A stretch of 64,000 nt of DNA from Saprospiraceae bacterium UBA6168 (lineage in GTDB: Bacteria > Bacteroidota > Bacteroidia > Chitinophagales > Saprospiraceae), in contig DIUC01000032.1 of NCBI GenBank assembly GCA_002435785.1, positions 34,037 through 98,036 of the forward strand. Reading direction: 5' to 3'. Every line of letters starts with the position of its first letter. Within the stretch, counting starts at the first letter, position 1. The notes below the pieces were generated by a model. The model was not told the origin of the DNA and made no database searches. It saw only the letters and a list, made by a program, of their open reading frames with translations. Of the stretch, positions 16,626 through 26,414 are shown in pieces. Position numbers and translations under genes: made by a program.

Positions 16626-19544
16626 TTATTGTTTGATTATTCTTTGGGTCAAAAGGCCATTCTCAACTTGCATTTTTACAAAGTAAACGCCTGGTGCCAA
16701 GTCTGGTTCCACTATGAACTGCTGCGTTCCCGGAGGGAAAAACTGCGTTTTCTCAAACAACTGCCTTCCCATGACGTCGGTGATTTGGAACTGGACATCT
16801 TGTGATTTACCTAAGTTGAAGTTCACCACAAAACTTTTATCGAACGGATTTGGGGCAATGCGGAGCCCAAGTTGCGCACCAAGTGCATCCTGTGTACCAC
16901 TCACACATTGCGTAGTGAAGAAAATGGAGCCGGAATAGTCGCTTGCAACACCAGTGCAGTTGGAGCGGACTTGTACTTCGTATTGTTTGCAAACTTCCAG
17001 CGAGGCAAAGTCGAGGGTGTTGGTTGCAGCAGCGGTGGTTGTCCATCCAGTGATGCCGACCTTGCGGTGGCGCACGGTGTAGTTGTTGGCGTCCGTCACA
17101 TTGGTCCAACCGAGTTTGGCAGTGGTCATGGTGGTGTCGGAAATTGCCAATTCGTTCGGAATGGTGCAATCTGGCGCAGTGCCAGCCACGATGTTTACAC
17201 AGTAATCTTCCACTTCTCCTGCGGCAAATGAAGCAGCGCATGGGCCAGCGGGCTGTGCGTTCCAGCGCATGATGACCCTCATGCGGGTAGGGCCAAGGAT
17301 GGCGTCTCCCGACACAACGATGTTCCCTGTGACCGTCGTGGAGGCGGTGCTGCCAGCATCGAAAGCCTTTTCGCCGGGGTCGTTGAAATCGCCATCTTGG
17401 TTGAAATCAATGTAAACCACGAACCATTCAGGATAGGTGCCACCGGCAAAACCGGGCGTCAGGCTGATGAGATTGGAGGAGTAGGTCATCAAATCGGTGG
17501 ATATGCCTGTGTAATCACCATAGCCATCGTCTGCACTGCTGGAGTTGTTGATATCGCCAATGGTCACGTTGGCAATCCACTCGTAAAGGGTGCTTTGGCC
17601 AGCCGATGGGCAATAGACCAAATCGAGGCAACCACCGCAACCGAGGGTGGTGAAGTGTATCGGCTCCGTAAAAGCAGTCAATCCGGTATCGCACACGGTC
17701 TGCACTTGCACAGAGTACGCTCCGCAAATGTCGAGGTTGGCGAGGTCGAAGGTGCTGTTGGTCAGGTCGGTGAAAAGTTGGGAGCCTTGCGGCCCGGTAA
17801 GGAGCAGGTTGTAGCTGTTGGCAGCGAAGACGGGCTGCCAGCTTGCCAAGGCCGAGTTTGTCGTAACATCGCTGACGACAAAATTTGCCGGAGGCAAACA
17901 GCACCCATCTGTGGAGAAGAAGTAGGAGTTGGAGTAGCCACTCGAATCGCTGCTACAGATTTCCTCAATTTGGAACTCGTAATCGGTACATGCCTGCAAG
18001 CCAGTAAAGGATAGCGGGCTTGATACGCTGTCAAGCACCGTCCAGTCTGTGCTGCCCATTGGGCGGTACCGAAGGTTGCTTTGAAGGGTAGAATCAGTGG
18101 AAGTCCACGTGAACAAGGCGGAAATGTCAAGTATGTCCGCAACGTTCACGTTGTATGCCTTTGGGCATGGGCCACAGTTCTGCAAGATGAGGTTCAGGCT
18201 GTTGAAGGCATTTACTCGCCCACCGTACTTTGTTTCATTGACCAAGTTGGGTATGATGTCAATCCCATCAAATAGTGCGTTTCGGATGAGCAGGGCAGTG
18301 CCACTTGGGTCGGCAATCGCCTGTGGCCCAATGCTGGAGCAGGGTGCCGAGTAGAGTAGGGCGATAATACCTGCCGTCAAAGGACTTGCGAAGGAAGTGC
18401 CGGAAGTGGTGGATGGCCCTCCATTGTTGCTCAGGGTCACGATGCCGCCGCCCGGAGCTGCTATATCTATATGTGTAGTGCCGTAACCCGAAAAGGTGCG
18501 AACATCTTGGTTATTGGTAGCGGTGACGGCCACCATGTACTCGCTCGGGCAGGCGGTAGGTAGGTCGAGCACATTGTCAATGTTGACGTTGTTGTTGGCG
18601 GTAGCTCCGCAACTGAGGATACCCTCCATGCCAAGCGAGTCGTAGAATGCACACCAAAGCGGTGAATCGGCAGGGTTGCCGCCGTCTATGCCCCAGGATG
18701 AGTTGGTAGCCACAACAAATGCACCCTCCGTGCCACCGCTTTGGTTGAACCTTTTTCGTTGAACGAGGGGGTAGGTATAGGCTTTAACCACGTTGGCTTC
18801 TGTGAGGTTGCCCACTACTACGTGCATGATTTTCACTTCCCAATTTATCCCGGTCACGAACTGTCCGTTGTTTCCTTTTGCGCCAATCATGCCAGATACT
18901 TGGGTGCCATGCGAGGCGGAGGGAATGACATCGTTGTTGTTGTTCGCATTCCAACCATTGTAGTCGTCGGGGTAGCCGTTGTTGTCGTCGTCAATTCCAT
19001 TGCCGGGGATTTCAGCAGTGTTGAACCACAGGTTTCCTTGCAAATCTGGGTGGGTGCGGTTGGCGCCTTCAACCACGCAAACCACAATTTCTTTTCCGTC
19101 GGTAGTAAGCCCACCGGTGGTGATGTCCCAAGCGAGGTCGGCATCCACGTCCGCATCGGGGGTGCCGCCACCTTGGCCGTTGTTCACCCATTGCCATTGG
19201 GCGGCGAAATTGGGGTCATCGGGAGTGGTTTCCCGCATGGAGATGAAGTGGTTGAGTTGCGAAGTTTGGACTGAAGGCTGGCGCTGGATTGTTGCCAACA
19301 CTTCGGTTTCGTTGAATTGGGTGTGGTCGAAATGCAAAAGCCAGACCCGCAAGGGGGAGGAAATCTCTTCGACAATTTGGAGTTCGATGGGTTTGTGCTG
19401 ATTTGCCAATTCAGCGACAGTTTGGCGGATGTTTTGGCCGGGTTTGAGCTGTACAAGAATGTCGCCTTGGACATGGTCGAACCGTTGGGCAAATAAGGAA
19501 GCTATCGCCAAAAACGTTAGGCAAAAGATGGACAGGAATTTCAT
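16626..19544 (-). CDS. Subtilisin-family (S8) secreted protein with FnIII, GEVED and type A T9SS domains; Glu at the catalytic Asp position
   Basis: The signal peptide (ending SLFAQ) is followed by a ~100-residue propeptide-like region and an S8 domain at about 130-440. His212 (SHGTQVSG), Asn281 (NSSWG) and Ser384 (SGTSFASP) are in place. The position of the usual catalytic Asp is Glu159 (VVCVVEGANRTHPDL). Three fibronectin III-like domains follow, with a GEVED domain (YIDFNQDGDFNDPGEKAF...GEVEDYC) inserted before the last. The C-terminal ~80 residues (LRIAPNPFDKSF...GVYFVKMQVENG) are a type A T9SS sorting signal, so the protein should be secreted and attached at the cell surface. Whether Glu supports catalysis is open. 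A TACCTTTG box lies about 40 bp upstream. Confidence 0.9.
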   Translation of the reverse strand: MKFLSIFCLTFLAIASLFAQRFDHVQGDILVQLKPGQNIRQTVAELANQHKPIELQIVEEISSPLRVWLLHFDHTQFNETEVLATIQRQPSVQTSQLNHFISMRETTPDDPNFAAQWQWVNNGQGGGTPDADVDADLAWDITTGGLTTDGKEIVVCVVEGANRTHPDLQGNLWFNTAEIPGNGIDDDNNGYPDDYNGWNANNNNDVIPSASHGTQVSGMIGAKGNNGQFVTGINWEVKIMHVVVGNLTEANVVKAYTYPLVQRKRFNQSGGTEGAFVVATNSSWGIDGGNPADSPLWCAFYDSLGMEGILSCGATANNNVNIDNVLDLPTACPSEYMVAVTATNNQDVRTFSGYGTTHIDIAAPGGGIVTLSNNGGPSTTSGTSFASPLTAGIIALLYSAPCSSIGPQAIADPSGTALLIRNALFDGIDIIPNLVNETKYGGRVNAFNSLNLILQNCGPCPKAYNVNVADILDISALFTWTSTDSTLQSNLRYRPMGSTDWTVLDSVSSPLSFTGLQACTDYEFQIEEICSSDSSGYSNSYFFSTDGCCLPPANFVVSDVTTNSALASWQPVFAANSYNLLLTGPQGSQLFTDLTNSTFDLANLDICGAYSVQVQTVCDTGLTAFTEPIHFTTLGCGGCLDLVYCPSAGQSTLYEWIANVTIGDINNSSSADDGYGDYTGISTDLMTYSSNLISLTPGFAGGTYPEWFVVYIDFNQDGDFNDPGEKAFDAGSTASTTVTGNIVVSGDAILGPTRMRVIMRWNAQPAGPCAASFAAGEVEDYCVNIVAGTAPDCTIPNELAISDTTMTTAKLGWTNVTDANNYTVRHRKVGITGWTTTAAATNTLDFASLEVCKQYEVQVRSNCTGVASDYSGSIFFTTQCVSGTQDALGAQLGLRIAPNPFDKSFVVNFNLGKSQDVQFQITDVMGRQLFEKTQFFPPGTQQFIVEPDLAPGVYFVKMQVENGLLTQRIIKQ

Positions 19545-19580
19545 TACAGGAGATGGATTTTATGAATTTATTCTGAGAGT

Positions 19581-19588
19581 CAAAGGTA
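19581..19588 (-). promoter_or_regulatory. -7 box (TACCTTTG) for the subtilase gene
   Basis: CAAAGGTA on the plus strand reads TACCTTTG on the minus strand, a full match to TAnnTTTG, about 37 bp upstream of the subtilase start. No well-spaced -33 TTG was found. Confidence 0.5.
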
Positions 19589-20008
19589 CATTTTGAAATC
19601 ACCAGATTGGCTCAATTTTGTCACGCATTCAATAATTGGTTATCTGGCAGACAGTTTGTTGGTAATGGGTTTTGGATGTTTTTATACAAATCCACGGTTT
19701 TAACCCTATTTTGTTTTGTCGGTTTTGAAATAATTGCTTTTTTTACGCATTAATTCTGTTTATCCCTAAAAGAAGACATATAACCGCTAACCTTGAAGGC
19801 CTTTTTCACAGTGAAAAAAATCAGCGGCCCAAAAAAAATGCTTATCCTTGCATCATTTTTTAGCACAGCCTTGAAATCCTAAAATTCGGCGAAAACTCCA
19901 GATATTCATTTTCCCTTTCGTTAATGCCTGTTAAATTTCTCACTTTTTGAAGCAAAACCCAACCTGTCCAGTAAACAGATTTGGGTTGTTATTTTTAAAA
20001 AAATAAAG
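19589..20008. other. Gene-free divergent region with palindromes
   Basis: No open frame of note in this AT-rich region. It holds a perfect palindrome TTTTTCAC-A-GTGAAAAA (19802-19818). A leader hairpin follows, pairing AACCCAA (19956-19962) with TTGGGTT (19981-19987) and CTGT with ACAG inside, then GTTATTTTT just before the adhesin start. Either could be an operator or attenuator; neither is a known motif. Confidence 0.4.
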
Positions 20009-23000
20009 ATGAAACATTTTTTTACGACACTATTTGCCTTCGTCCTGTTCAGTACCCAATCTTCAGATCTTTTTTCACAATGTAGTACCACGCCATGTGG
20101 CCTCCCCATGGCTGCTTATGATGCCCCGAGTGCTTGTATTTTGCCAAACCCGCAGGCACTGAATTGTTACTATGGCCAAACTATCAATAACCCGCCAATT
20201 TCGCTGCCGCCATTTTGGTGTTCAAGCGTCGAGAACAATCAATGGTTTGCTTTCACTGCCAACTCCAGCGATGTCTGTTTTGATATCGAGGCATTGAACT
20301 GCGCATCGGGTGGGGCCATTCAAGCAGCGCTTCTTTCAACGCCAGATTGCAACACTTTTTCGTTTGTTTCTCCTTGTTTGGGCAACATCCCATCTGGGTC
20401 AACGGTTTCTTTGTGCAACAATGTGCCGCTGACCCCCGGTCAGGTTTACTACTTGATGATAGATGGGTCAGCAGGCGCTCAGTGCAACTTTGCCATCAAT
20501 GGCTCTTCCGCCATTACATCTGGCCCTCCAAGCGTCTGCATCCCCGGTGGCCCCTTCGCATACACCACTACAAGCCCTGCATCATGGTCCATAACTCCAG
20601 GAAGTACTGGGGGGGCGATTATTGGTTCAAATGTTGGCACACAAATTCAAGTTGATTTTAGTGCACCAGGCGTTGCACAGATTTGTGCGCAAAACCTGAA
20701 TTGCCCGAACGTGCCACTCTATTGTTTGACAGTATCCGTTGGTCAGTATGTGCAAGCGACCCATACCCATTACCTCTGCACCGGAGGATCGGTTTCCTGC
20801 GCTGGCCAAACCTTTACGGCTCCAGGCTTGTACCAGGCCAACGTCCCTGCCCCTTCTGGCTGTGATAGTTTGATTACTTGCAACATCATTCAAATCCCCC
20901 CCATAACGTCGCCCCCGCAAACGGTGAATCTTTGCGGGCCAGCCGATTTTCAGCTCTGCAACAGTTTTTACAGCACCACAGGTTTTTATACTGCGGTTTG
21001 TTCAAACTGGCAAGGCTGCGACAGTGCGGTTTCCGTCAACTTGACAATTTTGGAGCCTACTGCCTCCATTCTGCCTTTCGACCCCGTGTTGGGTTGTGGC
21101 GTTGACTCCATCTTGTTTCTGGATGGAAGTAGTTCAGGGTTGGCATTCCCGCCAGCCACCTGGACTATGTTGTGGACTGGTCCTGGCATTGTAGGTCCAA
21201 ACAACCAAATCCTCTGTCAGGTGAATCAGCCGGGGCAATATTGCCTTCGGGTGACCCACACCCTGCCAAGCAATGGGTTTACTTGTTTCGACCAAGTCTG
21301 CATTAACGTGACACAACAGGTCATTATCCCATCTGCACCTCTGATAACGGGGCCTGCCAGTGTTTGTAGCAATGCCACGGCTACCTACACGGCCCAACTC
21401 CAGGGGCCAGTTATTCCAACCAGCTTGACTTGGATTACTCCAAATGGCGAGCCGTTCACCCCCGGTCCGAACAACACCGTAGTAGTCAACTGGACAGGCT
21501 CTTCGGGAGGACAGCTTTGCGTTACCGCAAACAATGAGTGTGGCTCTTCGCCGCCTGCCTGTATTAACGTGACCGTGAATGCCGGCCCACCGACGCCAAT
21601 TATCACCGGGCCAACTACTGTCTGTGCGAACAACACCACGCAGACCTATACCATCAGCAATGTGGTAGCAGGAGTGACTTATAACTGGACGGTTCCACCC
21701 GGAGCTACTTTCACAGGAACAGGAGGTACGATAAGCGTCAACTTCAGTGGTGCGGCCCCCGGAAACGTGACGGTTTGTGCCACTGGCACCAACAACTGCG
21801 GCACGAGCCAACCGGGGTGTGCCAACGTGACCATCACCGGGCCACCTGCTGCGCCTGTACTTTCAGGGCCTGCTTCCGTTTGTGCAAACGGCGGTGCAGC
21901 TACTTTTTCCGTTACCAATCCTGACCCAACCGTTACCTACACTTGGACTGCGCCAACCGGGGCGGTAGTGAACGGAAGCGGGGCAAGCGTCACCATCAAC
22001 TTCCAAAATTCCAACTCTGGCCAAGTTTGCGTGACGGCAACCAATAGTTGTGGTATGCCTTCCGTTTGCCAGGCCGTGCAGGTAATACCAGCCCCACAAG
22101 CAAGCATTAGTGGTTCTGGTGAATTTTGTGAAGGTACCACCCCAAGCATCAATTTGACCATAACAGTGAGTGGTGGTACTGCGCCTTGGACAGTGGTTTA
22201 TACCAACGGCGGCACACCTGTGACAGAAACGGTACCTGCAAGCCCCCATACCATTCAAGTAAGTGCGGCTGGAACCTACACGCTGGTATCAGTGGTTGGT
22301 ACAAGTGGTTGTACGGGAACTGTCTCAGGCTCGGCTGTAATAACTCAAAATCCGTCGCCGACTGCGGTATTGAGCGGGGGCGGAAATATCTGCCAAGGTA
22401 GCGGGCAAACAGTTCCGCTTTCCATCAACTTCACGGGAGAAGCTCCTTGGACCCTTGCTTGGTTCGTGAATGGCGTCCAGCAACCCTCGGCGCTTACAGC
22501 CAATTCTACTCCCTTTACCCTGCCAATAGGTCAGAACAACGCTGGCACAATAACGTTGGGCAGTTTGACTGACAACAATGGATGCGTGGGCATGGGAACC
22601 GGGACCGCCACGGTACAGGTCTTCACTGCGCCAACCGTCAGCAATATCGTTACTACTTGCAATGGAACGAACACATCATACGTGCTGACTTTTACCATTT
22701 CAGGTGGAGATGCAGCAACTTACTCCGTAACACCCCCTGGAGCTTCATTGGTGGGTGGCCAGTTTACCAGCAACCCAATCCCCAATGGCGATGGGTATAG
22801 TTTCGTAGTCACGGACGTGAACAACTGTAACCCAATTACGGTAGATGATGATATTGTCGTCTGTAATTGCGACACAGAGGTGGGTATGATGGATGTGGCG
22901 GTAATTGAAAATTGCGGACCTGGAACTGTCACTGCCACCTATGACACAACCAACCAATTTCTTGACCCCAACGACGCCTTGGTTTTCATCCTGCACAGTG

Positions 23001-26000
23001 GAAGTTCGGTCAATATTGTCCCGCCTATTATCGCTACTTCAAGTACGCCAGACGTAACATTCAATCCAGCAACCATGAATTTTGGCACCACCTATTATTT
23101 GTCAGCCGTAGTTGGTGATTCAAATGGGTCTGGAGGTGTTATTTTGACGGAACCATGTGCACAGGTAGCACAAGGCACACCAATCGTTTTTTACCAACTT
23201 CCGACTGCAACCATAACTGGCGGAACTGAAATTTGTGTTGGTACGAGTACGAATTTGACCCTTAATTTAACTGGTGCAGCCCCTTGGGACATTATCATCA
23301 ATGGGCAATCTGTGGCCGCTTTTAGTTCGCCATTTACCTATACAGTAAGCCCGGTGACCACAACAACTTATACTGTAACTGGAATAACTGGCAGCAATTG
23401 CAACAACAATTTAAATGAAAGTACTACGGTGACAGTGAATACCTCGCCAGTGGTATCGAACATCGTCACAACCTGCGACCCGACTGGCACCACTTTCACG
23501 GTTTGCTTCAACATCAGTGGTGGGGACCCATCTTGTTACACTGTCAATGGTGCTCCAAGTGGCGCAACATTCTGTAGCCCAGCAATCGCAAGTGGTTTGG
23601 GATATTCTTATGTCGTCAGCGATTGCAACAATTGCCCATCAGTGACGGTGGAGGATGACCTTGTTGATTGCGATTGTCTTTCAACCGCTGGAAATTTCGC
23701 CAATACAACATTGAGTGTCTGCGGAACAGACCTTGCCACACCGACATACAATAGTGCCGGTGAGTTTTTGGACGCAGATGATGCCCTGTGTTTTATCCTT
23801 CATGGTGGAAATCCACAAAGCCCACTTGCCACGAACAACGTTCCCGAGTTCTCCTTTTTGGCGGGCATGACCTATGGCCAAACCTACTTCATCTGCCCAG
23901 TAGTGGGGAATGACGATGGCTCCGGCTGCGTGGACCTTGGCGACCCCTGCTTGAGCATTGGCAATTGTGCGCCTGTTATTTTCCGCCAGACGCCAACTGC
24001 CTCCCTTGGGCCTGATGTCTCGATTTGTGCGGGAGATGCCGCCACTTTGACCTACAACGTAACGGGCGTTGCGCCTTGGACGGTGAGCTACCAAGATGCG
24101 AGTGGAGCTGTTTCTTCACTGACGCTGAACACAAGCCCATTTAACTTCACTGTATCGCCATCCGCAACGGAAACCTACACGCCCATTGATGTCTTCGACC
24201 AATTTTGCGCAGGTACCGTGTCTGGTTCTGCCGTGGTGACGGTCAATAATCCGCCGCAAGTACAGAACATTGTCGAAACCTGCTCGCCGGATGCGACTAC
24301 ATACACACTTACTTTCAACATCGTAGGTGGTATGCCGCCCTATACTGTAACGCCAGCCACAGGGACTGTTAATGCAGGGATATTCACCAGTTCCCCACTG
24401 CCAAGTGGCTCGACTTATAGCTTCGACGTAGATGACTTAAACGGCTGCGGCCCCGTCAATGTCACTGGGACAAGGAATTGCAATTGCCTCACCGATGCTG
24501 GCAACATGACCACTCCCACTATCTCAGCCTGTGTGGATGTTATGGTTACGGTTCCGGCCACAGTTGGTTCAGTCCTCGACCCGAACGACGTATTGGTTTA
24601 CTACCTACACACCGGTTCTTCGGGGTCGCTGGGTACCGTGATTGGCACCAGCAATACGCCAAGTTTTGCCTTCAACCCAGCAACGATGACAGTTGGCACT
24701 ACGTACTATATCAGTGCAGCTGCAGGGAACAACAATGGTACGGGCGGCGTGGACTTGCAGGATGGCTGTCTGGACATTGCACCCGGTACACCAGTCGTGT
24801 TTAGAGCATTGCCAACGGTAGCAATTAGTGGCACAACTTCCATCTGTGCTGGCCAGTCAACCAATATCACATTTACCCTGACAGGACAAGGCCCATTCGT
24901 TGTCAACTACACGGTGAACGGTGTCCCTGCTTCGCAAAACTTCCCAAGTGCGGGCACGCAAACGGTACCCGTTTCGCCAACGGTTACGCAGGAATTTATC
25001 CTTGTTTCCGTTTCTGACGCCAATTGTTCCAATACGGCCACTCAAAGCGTAACGGTCACGGTGAACCCGAATGTGAGCGCAGGTACGCCAACTGCCCCCT
25101 TCCAGTTTTGCCAAGGCACTAATACCACCATCAATCTTGCAGACAATTTGACTGGGGCAATGTCTGGTGGAACATGGGTAGGTCCCAATATGGAGATTGT
25201 TCCAGGAGGCACCTTCAACGTTGCAGGTCTAGCAGCGGGGACGCACGACTTTACTTATTCCGTACCTGGCCTGCCCCCTTGCCCGAATGCAACAGCGGTG
25301 GTGCAAGTCGTCATCAATCCACTACCAACAGCGGATGCTGGCAATGCAGCGAACCTTAACTGCGACATTACGGAAACAACCTTGGGTGGGCCCGGCAACA
25401 CTCCAGGTGTAACCTACCAGTGGACTGGGAATGTGAGCAACCCAACAATTGCTAACCCAATCGTCACAGAGGAGGGCACTTATACGCTGACCGTAACGAC
25501 GGCTGCGGGCTGTTCTGCGACCGACCAAGTGCAGGTCAATAAAGTTGATACACCACCGTCTGCTGATATTTCGGTTTCAGATGTGAGCTGTTTCGGCAAT
25601 GCCGACGGGTTCATCACCATCAACAACATTACGGATGGTGTGCCCCCATACCTTTGTTCCTTCAATGGTTCTCCATTTAGCCCACAAAAGAACTTCACCA
25701 ACCTCAGCCCCGGCGACCATACCATTGTCATTGTGGATGCTGCAGGCTGTTCGACTACCTTGATTTTCACGGTGAATCAACCACAACAAGTGACCGTCGA
25801 GATTCAAGGTTCTTTTGAGGGCAGTGACCCAATCGTAAGTCTTGGCGACCCAATTACCCTGCAAATCATCACGACGCCACCCTTCAATGAGTTGGATTCC
25901 GTGATTTGGTTGCCAGCAGGGATTGTGGATTGTGATACTTGCCAAATCAACTCCATTTACCCAACTCAGCAAACGACCTTTAAGGTCATTGTGGATGAAG

Positions 26001-26341
26001 GTGGCTGCCGTGACGAGGACATCTTGACGGTCTTTGTAAGGAAGGACCATCCCCTTTATGTGCCAAGTGCCTTCAGCCCCAACGATGACGGCCTTAATGA
26101 TGTTCTGATGGTATTCAGTGGCAAAGAAGTGAAAAACATCAAGTCATTCCTGATATTCAGTAGGTGGGGTGAGACTGTTTTTGAATTTTACAACTTTGCA
26201 CCAAACAATCCAGATTTTGGCTGGGACGGGCAGCATCGGGGCGAGCGCCTCAACCCTGCCGTCTTCGTTTGGTTTGCTGAGGTAGAATTTATTGACGGCC
26301 ATGTAGAGCTGTTTGAAGGAAATGTAAATTTGATGCGGTAA
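20009..26341 (+). CDS. Giant secreted adhesin with Ig/PKD-like repeats and CHU_C (type B T9SS) domain
   Basis: 2110 residues with a signal peptide (ending DLFSQ). An N-terminal cysteine-rich domain (~30-180) is followed by three Ig/PKD-like domains starting ITGPASVC, ITGPTTVC and LSGPASVC (about 450-690). From ~870 to ~1650 a composite module of about 270 residues occurs three times, with starts near 874, 1148 and 1419. Each module opens NIVxTC, contains a CNC or CDC cluster and a GDxxGSGGV-like segment, and ends in an Ig-like domain. One SprB-type repeat (VSCFGNADGFITI) comes near 1850. The last ~100 residues (YVPSAFSPNDDGLNDVL...RWGETVF) are a gliding-motility/CHU_C domain that targets proteins to the surface through T9SS. 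No enzymatic motif; an adhesive or structural role is inferred. Confidence 0.9.
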   Translation: MKHFFTTLFAFVLFSTQSSDLFSQCSTTPCGLPMAAYDAPSACILPNPQALNCYYGQTINNPPISLPPFWCSSVENNQWFAFTANSSDVCFDIEALNCASGGAIQAALLSTPDCNTFSFVSPCLGNIPSGSTVSLCNNVPLTPGQVYYLMIDGSAGAQCNFAINGSSAITSGPPSVCIPGGPFAYTTTSPASWSITPGSTGGAIIGSNVGTQIQVDFSAPGVAQICAQNLNCPNVPLYCLTVSVGQYVQATHTHYLCTGGSVSCAGQTFTAPGLYQANVPAPSGCDSLITCNIIQIPPITSPPQTVNLCGPADFQLCNSFYSTTGFYTAVCSNWQGCDSAVSVNLTILEPTASILPFDPVLGCGVDSILFLDGSSSGLAFPPATWTMLWTGPGIVGPNNQILCQVNQPGQYCLRVTHTLPSNGFTCFDQVCINVTQQVIIPSAPLITGPASVCSNATATYTAQLQGPVIPTSLTWITPNGEPFTPGPNNTVVVNWTGSSGGQLCVTANNECGSSPPACINVTVNAGPPTPIITGPTTVCANNTTQTYTISNVVAGVTYNWTVPPGATFTGTGGTISVNFSGAAPGNVTVCATGTNNCGTSQPGCANVTITGPPAAPVLSGPASVCANGGAATFSVTNPDPTVTYTWTAPTGAVVNGSGASVTINFQNSNSGQVCVTATNSCGMPSVCQAVQVIPAPQASISGSGEFCEGTTPSINLTITVSGGTAPWTVVYTNGGTPVTETVPASPHTIQVSAAGTYTLVSVVGTSGCTGTVSGSAVITQNPSPTAVLSGGGNICQGSGQTVPLSINFTGEAPWTLAWFVNGVQQPSALTANSTPFTLPIGQNNAGTITLGSLTDNNGCVGMGTGTATVQVFTAPTVSNIVTTCNGTNTSYVLTFTISGGDAATYSVTPPGASLVGGQFTSNPIPNGDGYSFVVTDVNNCNPITVDDDIVVCNCDTEVGMMDVAVIENCGPGTVTATYDTTNQFLDPNDALVFILHSGSSVNIVPPIIATSSTPDVTFNPATMNFGTTYYLSAVVGDSNGSGGVILTEPCAQVAQGTPIVFYQLPTATITGGTEICVGTSTNLTLNLTGAAPWDIIINGQSVAAFSSPFTYTVSPVTTTTYTVTGITGSNCNNNLNESTTVTVNTSPVVSNIVTTCDPTGTTFTVCFNISGGDPSCYTVNGAPSGATFCSPAIASGLGYSYVVSDCNNCPSVTVEDDLVDCDCLSTAGNFANTTLSVCGTDLATPTYNSAGEFLDADDALCFILHGGNPQSPLATNNVPEFSFLAGMTYGQTYFICPVVGNDDGSGCVDLGDPCLSIGNCAPVIFRQTPTASLGPDVSICAGDAATLTYNVTGVAPWTVSYQDASGAVSSLTLNTSPFNFTVSPSATETYTPIDVFDQFCAGTVSGSAVVTVNNPPQVQNIVETCSPDATTYTLTFNIVGGMPPYTVTPATGTVNAGIFTSSPLPSGSTYSFDVDDLNGCGPVNVTGTRNCNCLTDAGNMTTPTISACVDVMVTVPATVGSVLDPNDVLVYYLHTGSSGSLGTVIGTSNTPSFAFNPATMTVGTTYYISAAAGNNNGTGGVDLQDGCLDIAPGTPVVFRALPTVAISGTTSICAGQSTNITFTLTGQGPFVVNYTVNGVPASQNFPSAGTQTVPVSPTVTQEFILVSVSDANCSNTATQSVTVTVNPNVSAGTPTAPFQFCQGTNTTINLADNLTGAMSGGTWVGPNMEIVPGGTFNVAGLAAGTHDFTYSVPGLPPCPNATAVVQVVINPLPTADAGNAANLNCDITETTLGGPGNTPGVTYQWTGNVSNPTIANPIVTEEGTYTLTVTTAAGCSATDQVQVNKVDTPPSADISVSDVSCFGNADGFITINNITDGVPPYLCSFNGSPFSPQKNFTNLSPGDHTIVIVDAAGCSTTLIFTVNQPQQVTVEIQGSFEGSDPIVSLGDPITLQIITTPPFNELDSVIWLPAGIVDCDTCQINSIYPTQQTTFKVIVDEGGCRDEDILTVFVRKDHPLYVPSAFSPNDDGLNDVLMVFSGKEVKNIKSFLIFSRWGETVFEFYNFAPNNPDFGWDGQHRGERLNPAVFVWFAEVEFIDGHVELFEGNVNLMR

Positions 26342-26372
26342 ATCAATGCCCGATAACGATAGAAAACAAAAG

Positions 26373-26399
26373 GAGGCGTTGACAACAACGCCTCTTTTT
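26373..26399 (+). terminator. Rho-independent terminator of the 2110-residue adhesin gene
   Basis: Perfect 9-bp stem GAGGCGTTG (26373-26381) / CAACGCCTC (26386-26394), loop ACAA, then TTTTT. It begins 32 bp after the stop codon. Confidence 0.9.
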
Positions 26400-26414
26400 G
26401 TTTTAAAACGTCTG

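Noticed and set aside
26346..26414. Upstream extension of the barrel protein (MPDNDRK start)
   Set aside because: The stretch contains the terminator of the preceding gene and would hide the signal peptide; ATG 26415/26418 is the better start.
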